NCBI GenBank assembly: GCA_946479745.1
Contig: CAMLGZ010000006.1
Location: 156,617 to 220,616 of the forward strand
Reading direction: 5' to 3'
From: an uncultured Pseudoxanthomonas sp.
Lineage (GTDB): Bacteria > Pseudomonadota > Gammaproteobacteria > Xanthomonadales > Xanthomonadaceae
DNA length: 64,000 nt
The position numbers and the translations under genes were made by a program. The notes beneath the pieces are model-generated. The model searched no databases. It saw only the letters and a program-made list of their open reading frames with translations, and was not told where the DNA came from. Within the stretch, counting starts at the first letter, position 1. Each line of letters starts with the position of its first letter. Below are positions 59,025-64,000 of this stretch, one piece after another.

Positions 59025-59291
59025 ATGGACCGCAAATTGCTCGATATCCTGTGCTGCCCCACCACGCGCCAGTCGCTGGCCCTGCTTGATGCACAAGGCC
59101 TGGACACATTGAACCGCGCCATTGGTGCGGGCGGCGTCAAGCGCGCCGACGGCACCGTTCAGACCGGGCCGCTGCGCGAAGCCCTGCTGACCCGCGACCG
59201 CAAGACGGTCTATCGCGTCGACGACGGCATCCCGGTACTGCTGGCTGAAGAAGCCATCGCCACCGCGCAGGTCGAAGGTTTCCCGGCCTGA
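59025..59291 (+). CDS. Trm112 family protein (YcaR-like)
   Basis: This 88-residue protein is of the Trm112/UPF0434 family. It starts MDRKLLDILCCPTTRQSL with the CP zinc-ribbon half-site and ends with the VYRVDDGIPVLLAEEA block typical of the family. In eukaryotes and archaea Trm112 activates methyltransferases; the bacterial role is unclear, and the second pair of zinc cysteines is missing, as in YcaR. Its stop overlaps nadC as TGATG, so the two are co-translated. Confidence 0.9.
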   Translation: MDRKLLDILCCPTTRQSLALLDAQGLDTLNRAIGAGGVKRADGTVQTGPLREALLTRDRKTVYRVDDGIPVLLAEEAIATAQVEGFPA

Positions 59292-60145
59292 TGCCGCACG
59301 ATTTCTCCCCACCGCCGGCAGAAACCGTTGCCGAAGACGTCGCGCGCGCATTGGCAGAAGACCTGGGCAGCGGCGATGTGACCGCTGCGCTGTTGCCGGA
59401 TGCGGCCGATATCGCCTATCTGTTGTGCAAGGAAGAAGCGGTGGTCGCGGGACGGCCCTGGTTCGATGCCTGCCATCGCGCGCTGGACCCGGAAGTGACG
59501 ATCGACTGGCGCGTGCACGAAGGCGACCGCGTGCAAGCCGGTACCGTGCTGGCCACGCTGTCCGGTCGCGCTCGCGCGCTGGTCAGCGGCGAGCGGGCGA
59601 GCCTGAATTTCATGCAGACCCTCTCCGGCACCGCGACTACGACCGCGGCCTATGTAGAAGCGGTACGCGGCACGCGGGCGAAGATCCTGGATACACGCAA
59701 GACGCTTCCCGGCCTGCGCCTGGCGCAGAAATACGCGGTGCGGTGCGGGGGCGGCAGCAACCACCGCATCGGCCTGTTCGACACGGTGATGCTGAAGGAA
59801 AACCATATTCGCGCGGCCGGTTCGCTGACCGCAGCGGTGCGCGCCGCACGTACGGCGCAACCGGCGCTGCCGCTGGTGGTGGAAGTCGAAAGCCTGGCGC
59901 AGCTGCAGGAAGCGCTGGAAGCGGGTTGCGACCGCATCCTTATCGACGATTTCGACGCCGCCACCCGTCGCGAAGCCGTGCGCATCGCCAATGGTCGGAT
60001 CCCGCTGGAAGTCTCAGGTGGCGTCAGCCTGGAAACGGTGCGCAGCATCGCCGAGGACGGCGTGGATTGCATTTCCGTCGGCGGCCTGACCAAACACGTG
60101 CACGCCATCGACCTGTCGTTGAAACTCGGCCCCGCGCCACGCTGA
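59291..60145 (+). CDS. nadC: nicotinate-nucleotide pyrophosphorylase (quinolinate phosphoribosyltransferase)
   Basis: The 284-residue enzyme converts quinolinate and PRPP to nicotinate mononucleotide, the entry of de novo NAD synthesis into the pyridine nucleotide pool. LDTRKTLPGLRLAQKYAVRC and GGGSNHRIGLFDTVMLKENH form the active-site block with the lysines and arginines that bind PRPP. VEVESLAQLQEALEAG and VSGGVSLETVR follow in the barrel. ATG 59291 overlaps the Trm112 stop. Confidence 0.97.
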   Translation: MPHDFSPPPAETVAEDVARALAEDLGSGDVTAALLPDAADIAYLLCKEEAVVAGRPWFDACHRALDPEVTIDWRVHEGDRVQAGTVLATLSGRARALVSGERASLNFMQTLSGTATTTAAYVEAVRGTRAKILDTRKTLPGLRLAQKYAVRCGGGSNHRIGLFDTVMLKENHIRAAGSLTAAVRAARTAQPALPLVVEVESLAQLQEALEAGCDRILIDDFDAATRREAVRIANGRIPLEVSGGVSLETVRSIAEDGVDCISVGGLTKHVHAIDLSLKLGPAPR

Positions 60146-60147
60146 TC

Positions 60148-60193
60148 GAAGCCCCTCTCCCACCGGGAGAGGGGTTGGGGTGAGGGTACGGCG
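60148..60193. repeat. 46-nt dispersed repeat (CCTCTCCC hairpin), copy 2, inverted
   Basis: GAAGCCCCTCTCCC-ACC-GGGAGAGGGG and GTTGGGGTGAGGGTACGGCG form the reverse complement of 57150-57195 apart from loop bases. It begins directly after nadC and may act as its terminator. Confidence 0.8.
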
Positions 60194-60278
60194 AAGCGAC
60201 GACGGATGCAGATCGCAACTCTTTGGCCACATTCAAAGAGCCGCTGGTTGCAATATCTTCGCGAAGTGGTAGTACATC

Positions 60279-60336
60279 GCTTCGCCGTACCCCCATCCGC
60301 CCTAAAGGCACCTTCTCCCGATGGGAGAAGGGAAAT
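60279..60336. repeat. CTTCTCCC-type dispersed repeat
   Basis: GCTTCGCCGTACCCCCATCC is followed by CACCTTCTCCCGATGGGAGAAGG with an internal 9-bp hairpin. It shares its left part with the 46-nt repeat and its right part with the elements near 6494 and 11734. The 233-nt gap between nadC and the DUF3301 gene contains this and copy 2 only. Confidence 0.65.
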
Positions 60337-60378
60337 GCTTGACTTGCATCGTCGTCCCACAACCATCACATTGCCAGC

Positions 60379-60708
60379 ATGCCTAGCCTCATCCTGCTCA
60401 TGATCGCCGGCGCCGCCGTGTTCGCCTACTGGAACGCGGCGCGCGCTGCCGCCGAACACGCCAAGCAACTGGGCCGCGACGCTTGCGCGGCCGCGCAGGT
60501 CATGTGGCTGGACGAATCGGTGCACGCTTCGGGAATCAAGGTGCGCCGCAATGAGGACGGACGCCTGGGTTTCGAGCGCAGTTTCCGCTTCGAGTATTCC
60601 TACGACGGCGTCGACCGCCATGTCGGGAGGATGGTATTGCGCGGCGAGAAACTGGTGTCGTTCATCGGGCCGATAAGGCCTTCAATCGCACCCATCAACC
60701 TGCATTGA
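60379..60708 (+). CDS. DUF3301 family protein
   Basis: The 109-residue product has one N-terminal membrane segment (MPSLILLMIAGAAVFAYWNA) and the conserved cytoplasmic part (about 20-105: AAEHAKQLGRDACAA, QVMWLDESVH, GFERSFRFEYSYDG). The family is short, mostly gammaproteobacterial and of unknown function. It is followed at once by a large hairpin repeat. Confidence 0.85.
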   Translation: MPSLILLMIAGAAVFAYWNAARAAAEHAKQLGRDACAAAQVMWLDESVHASGIKVRRNEDGRLGFERSFRFEYSYDGVDRHVGRMVLRGEKLVSFIGPIRPSIAPINLH

Positions 60709-60709
60709 T

Positions 60710-60782
60710 CCGTAGGAGCGCCCCATGGGCGCGAGCTTTTTCGATCAAGCAAAGAGCTCGCGCCCATGGGGCGCTCCTACGG
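60710..60782. repeat. inverted repeat (GTAGGAGCG family), second copy
   Basis: CCGTAGGAGCGCCCCATGGG on the left pairs with CCCATGGGGCGCTCCTACGG on the right, extended by CGCGAGCT arms. It lies between the convergent DUF3301 and sspB genes and shares ends with 1872-1941. Confidence 0.85.
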
Positions 60783-60789
60783 TCGGCGA

Positions 60790-61227
60790 CTACTTCACCA
60801 CGCGCAGATGCGGGCGCTTTCCTGCTGCTGGCGTGTCTTCGGCCGGAGTCGTCGGCGAAGGCGGCTCATCGTCGCCCTCGGGCCCTGTCGCTCCTGCAAT
60901 GTCGTCCGGTAAAGCCATGCCCTGCCCGGTTTCGCGCGCATAGATCGCCAGCACCGCCGAAATGGGCACCAGCACCGGATAACTGACGCCGCCGAAGCGC
61001 GCGCTGAAACTGACCGCGTGGTTGTCTATCTGCAGCCGCACCACCGCACGTTCGGCGATGTTCAACACCACCTTGCCTTCCTTGACCGCGCTAGGAGGGA
61101 CCTGCACACCCGGCTGGGTCGCATCGACCAGCAGGTGCGGGGTCATGTCGTTGTCCGCGATCCATTGGGACAGCGCCCGCAGCAGGTACGGGCGATGGCT
61201 GGTCATGCGCGGTGTTTCGTCGGTCAT
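60790..61227 (-). CDS. sspB: ClpXP protease specificity-enhancing factor
   Basis: The 145-residue adaptor binds ssrA-tagged and other substrates and hands them to ClpXP. The substrate-binding beta domain (about 8-110) shows SHRPYLLRALSQWIADND and VVRLQIDNHAVSFSARFGG. The acidic/proline-rich linker (about 112-135) leads to the C-terminal ClpX-docking motif LRVVK. It follows sspA by 49 nt. Confidence 0.96.
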   Translation of the reverse strand: MTDETPRMTSHRPYLLRALSQWIADNDMTPHLLVDATQPGVQVPPSAVKEGKVVLNIAERAVVRLQIDNHAVSFSARFGGVSYPVLVPISAVLAIYARETGQGMALPDDIAGATGPEGDDEPPSPTTPAEDTPAAGKRPHLRVVK

Positions 61228-61276
61228 GCGAATACTCTAGCGCGCCGGAAGCTTACGGGAGCTGACGCGCCGGAGC

Positions 61277-61912
61277 TTACGCCGGAATCTCGCGCAGGCG
61301 TTTTTCCTGTTCGGTCAGGCTGCGCAGGAATCCCGGATTACGGAAGATGCGGTTGCCGTAGTCCTCGATGGATTTGCCGTCCTTGGGCAACGGAATATCC
61401 AGCGACGGCAGGCGCCAGATGATCGGCGCCATGGCGCAGTCGGCCAGGCTCATTTCCGGATTGAGGAAGAACTTGCTGGCCTTGAACAGCGGCACCGACG
61501 CGGTGAGCAGTTCCTTCAGGCGCTTGCGGCCGGCTTCGGCCTGGGCCTTGTTGCCCAGCTGAATGGCCTGCACCTGCGGCACCCAGTCGTGCTCGATACG
61601 CAGCATGGCCAGGCGAAGGCGCGCACGGGAAAGCGGATCCACCGGCATCAGCGGCGGATGCGGGTAGCGCTCGTCCAGGTACTCGCTGACCACCGATGCG
61701 GCGTACAGCACCAGATCGCGCTCCACCAGGGTAGGCACCGAATGGTAGGGGTTGAGGTCGATCAGATCTTCGGGCGGGTTCTGCGCATCCACCGGCACCA
61801 GGTCGTAGGTCACGCCCTTGGCGGCGAGCACCAGCCGTACGCGGTGGCACAGCACATCATCGGTGGAAGAAAACAACGTCAAGGTATTTCGCATACGCGC
61901 ACTCGCAGCCAT
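61277..61912 (-). CDS. sspA: stringent starvation protein A
   Basis: The 211-residue protein has a glutathione S-transferase fold (N-terminal thioredoxin part MRNTLTLFSSTDDVLCHRVR, with PYHSVPTLVERDLVLYAAS and a C-terminal helical part) and lacks GST activity in studied homologues. It binds RNA polymerase and helps cells to survive starvation and acid. ATG 61912 (MAASARMRN) is chosen for its GGAGAG ribosome site; ATG 61894 is an alternative. It sits between cytochrome bc1 and sspB, a conserved order in beta- and gammaproteobacteria. Confidence 0.93.
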   Translation of the reverse strand: MAASARMRNTLTLFSSTDDVLCHRVRLVLAAKGVTYDLVPVDAQNPPEDLIDLNPYHSVPTLVERDLVLYAASVVSEYLDERYPHPPLMPVDPLSRARLRLAMLRIEHDWVPQVQAIQLGNKAQAEAGRKRLKELLTASVPLFKASKFFLNPEMSLADCAMAPIIWRLPSLDIPLPKDGKSIEDYGNRIFRNPGFLRSLTEQEKRLREIPA

Positions 61913-62064
61913 CAGGCTCTCCGACGACCGGAACCGCCGATCGCATCGACGCCGCCAGCCCTCTGCTGACGGTCGCCACGGCCCCGAGTACGTATCTCTC
62001 CGCCAGGCCTGCTCTCCGGCCTGCCCCGTGACCCGCGCAATCGCGGGCCGGCGAAAAGTTACGC

Positions 62065-62823
62065 TTAGTGCACGTCTTTCCAGTATTCCTGCTTGAGCAG
62101 GAAGGCCAGGAAGGTGAGCGCCACCAGGAACAGCACCACCCACACGCCCATGCTCTGGCGCTTCAGGGCGGCAGGTTCGCCGGCGTACTCGAGGAAGTTG
62201 GTGATGTCGCGCGCGGTCTGGTCGAACTGGGCCGGGGTCTGCGTACCCGGCTCAGTCACCTTCAAGGCCTCGACATGGCGCTCGCCGATGGCGTCCGCCT
62301 TGCTCATTTCGGCGTGCTGCAGACCTTGCATCTGCCACAGCGGATTGGGCATGGACGCGTTCGGGAACAGCTTGTTGTTCCAGCCCAACGGACGGCTTTC
62401 GTCCAGGTAGAACGACTTCAGGTAGGTATAGATCCAGTCGCTGCCGCGCACGCGCGCGATCAGGCTCAGATCGGGCGGCATCTTGCCGAACCACTTGGTG
62501 GCCGGATCATGCGGCATCGACACCTGGATCTGCTCGCCGAACTTGGCTCCGGTGAAGTTGAGATTGGTCATCACCTCTTCTTCGCTCAGGCCCAGGTCGT
62601 CGGCCATGCGCGAATAGCGCAGGTACTTGAGCGAATGGCAGCCGGAGCAGTAATTCATGTACAGCTGCGCGCCGCGCTGCAGCGAGGCGCGGTCGCTGAG
62701 GTCGTTGCCGGCCTGCAGGGTGGCGCCGCCCTCGGCCGCGAAGACCGAAAGCGAGAGCAGCATGCCGCCGGTGAATACCGTCAGACGCGAGGCGAGTTTC
62801 CGTAGGAGCAGGTTCTTAGTCAT
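62065..62823 (-). CDS. petC: cytochrome c1 (bc1 complex)
   Basis: The 252-residue subunit of the cytochrome bc1 complex (ubiquinol to cytochrome c) has a signal peptide (MTKNLLLRKLASRLTVFTGG onwards), the haem c site C59-S-G-C62-H63, and the axial methionine region MPPDLSLIARVRGSDWIYTY. A C-terminal membrane anchor (VWVVLFLVALTFLAFLL) ends in a basic tail. It is translated from an ATG that overlaps the cytochrome b stop by 8 nt. Confidence 0.96.
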   Translation of the reverse strand: MTKNLLLRKLASRLTVFTGGMLLSLSVFAAEGGATLQAGNDLSDRASLQRGAQLYMNYCSGCHSLKYLRYSRMADDLGLSEEEVMTNLNFTGAKFGEQIQVSMPHDPATKWFGKMPPDLSLIARVRGSDWIYTYLKSFYLDESRPLGWNNKLFPNASMPNPLWQMQGLQHAEMSKADAIGERHVEALKVTEPGTQTPAQFDQTARDITNFLEYAGEPAALKRQSMGVWVVLFLVALTFLAFLLKQEYWKDVH

Positions 62824-64000
62824 GCGTCGTCACCCGTTCCGGCACCGGCTTGGTCTTGTCTAGCTTGGTCCATAGCGGCATGGTGATGAAGAAAGCGAAG
62901 TAGAGGAAAGTCAGTACGCGGCCGATGATGGTCTCGACCGGATCGGTACCCGGACCGGCGCCGATCTTGCCCAGCCAGACGAAGCAGATGGCCAGCACGC
63001 CCAGCGCGACCTTGGAGATCCAGCCGCGGTAACGCACCGACTTCACCTTGGCTCTATCCAGCCAGGGCACGAAGAACAGCACCGCGATCGCCGCGAACAT
63101 CACCAGCACGCCGCTGAGCTTGTGCGGGATGACGCGCAACATCGCGTAGTACGGGGTGTAGTACCAGACCGGCTTGATGTGTTCCGGGGTCACCAGACGG
63201 TTGGCCTCGGTGAAGTTGTCGTGCTCCAGGAACCAGCCGCCGAACGCTGGCGCGAAGAAGATGATGAACGCGGCGATGATCAGCAGGAAGCCCACGCCGA
63301 CCAGATCCTTGACCGTGTAGTACGGGTGGAACGGAATGCCGTCGGCCGGCTTGGTCGCATCCCAGCGGTTGCCCTTGGGACCGTACTTGATATCCACGCC
63401 GTCGGGGTTGTTGGAACCCACCTCGTGCAGCGCGCCCAGGTGCAGCACCACCAGCAGCAACAGCACCAGCGGCAGCGCGATCACGTGCAGCGCGAAAAAG
63501 CGGTTGAGGGTGGCATCGCCGGGCAGGTAGTCGCCCATGATCCATTCGGTCAGGCCGTTGCCGATCACCGGAATGGCGCCGAACAGCGAGATGATGACCT
63601 TGGCGCCCCAGAACGACATCTGGCCCCACGGCAGCACGTAGCCCATGAAGGCCTCGGCCATCAGCACCAGGTAGATCAGCATGCCCAGGATCCACACCAG
63701 CTCGCGCGGCTTCTGGTACGAGCCGTACAGCAGGCCGCGGAACATATGCAGGTAGACGACGATGAAGAACAGCGAGGCGCCGGTGCTGTGCATGTAGCGG
63801 ATCAGCCAGCCCCACTCCACGTCGCGCATGATGTATTCGACCGACGAGAACGCTTCGGCCGCGGACGGCTTGAAGTGCATCGTCAGGAAGATGCCGGTGA
63901 CGATCTGGTTGACCAGCACCAGCAGGGCCAGCGAGCCCATGTAGTACCAGAAGTTGAAGTTCTTCGGCGCGTAGTACTCGGTCATGTGCTTGCGGTACAC
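62816..64000 (-). CDS. petB: cytochrome b (bc1 complex), 5' end outside the window
   Basis: At least 394 residues of the membrane-embedded cytochrome b are present, truncated at the N-terminus by the window edge; about 20-30 residues are probably missing. Paired haem-ligand histidines lie in WLIRYMHSTGASLFFIVVYLHMFRG (in parts) and FFALHVIALPLVLLLLVVLHLGALHE (in parts). The Qo-site PEWY-equivalent is PVWYYTPYYA. The Rieske gene petA should lie beyond 64000. Confidence 0.95.
   Translation of the reverse strand: MYRKHMTEYYAPKNFNFWYYMGSLALLVLVNQIVTGIFLTMHFKPSAAEAFSSVEYIMRDVEWGWLIRYMHSTGASLFFIVVYLHMFRGLLYGSYQKPRELVWILGMLIYLVLMAEAFMGYVLPWGQMSFWGAKVIISLFGAIPVIGNGLTEWIMGDYLPGDATLNRFFALHVIALPLVLLLLVVLHLGALHEVGSNNPDGVDIKYGPKGNRWDATKPADGIPFHPYYTVKDLVGVGFLLIIAAFIIFFAPAFGGWFLEHDNFTEANRLVTPEHIKPVWYYTPYYAMLRVIPHKLSGVLVMFAAIAVLFFVPWLDRAKVKSVRYRGWISKVALGVLAICFVWLGKIGAGPGTDPVETIIGRVLTFLYFAFFITMPLWTKLDKTKPVPERVTTHD

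Overview
The window is a GC-rich chromosomal segment from a gammaproteobacterium of the order Xanthomonadales (Xanthomonadaceae/Lysobacteraceae or Rhodanobacteraceae). This is inferred from gene order (pheS-pheT-ihfA-merR, thrS-infC-rpmI-rplT, petB-petC-sspA-sspB, fimU-pilV-pilW-pilX-pilY1-pilE, lexA-imuA-imuB-dnaE2), from an Oar-like TonB receptor and from dispersed hairpin repeats. The genus cannot be fixed from the sequence alone. The coding is dense: I find about 60 protein genes and three tRNAs (Pro, Val, Asn), and no gene-free gap longer than 300 bases.

Layout. 0-6.3 kb: an acyl-CoA dehydrogenase, an HNH nuclease, dxs, a TraB/GumN-family protein and a DUF985 cupin. 6.3-16.7 kb is housekeeping on the minus strand: tRNA-Pro, merR-ihfA-pheT-pheS, rplT-rpmI-infC-thrS (infC apparently starts at ATC), tRNA-Val and uvrB. 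At 16.8 kb lies a lone FimT-like pseudopilin with a GRxR tail motif, followed by tRNA-Asn.

17.5-39.2 kb is a block of stress and DNA-repair genes. It holds a histone-like DUF6496 protein, a full-length Lhr helicase, a cupin, a CBS protein, a DUF4142 lipoprotein, an otsB-otsA-glycosyltransferase-debranching enzyme operon, a MscS channel, and a lexA-imuA-imuB-dnaE2-alkB operon under a palindromic operator. The block starts at the intact tRNA-Asn gene and ends at a same-orientation 28-nt copy of that tRNA's 3' end (25/28 identical). This is the arrangement expected of an old tRNA-integrated island, although no integrase is visible.

39.3-47.5 kb is the type IV pilus minor-pilin/tip-adhesin operon (fimU, pilV, pilW, pilX, pilY1, pilE), with an AlgZ/LytS-type histidine kinase just upstream. 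48.9-53.8 kb carries the nucleotide nucleosidase ppnN and an Oar-like TonB receptor. 54.0-57.0 kb carries marC, an SDR, grxD, sodB and a secreted repeat protein. 57.2-60.7 kb carries purK-purE, a Trm112-like gene, nadC and a DUF3301 gene, with inverted copies of a 46-nt repeat at about 57.15 and 60.15 kb. 60.8-64 kb carries sspB, sspA, cytochrome c1 and a 5'-truncated cytochrome b.

Several families of hairpin repeats sit at gene ends. In two cases (pheS, purK) the stop codon itself lies inside a repeat. Perfect hairpins with T-runs end the tRNA-Pro, rplT, tRNA-Asn, pilE, TonB-receptor and sodB units.
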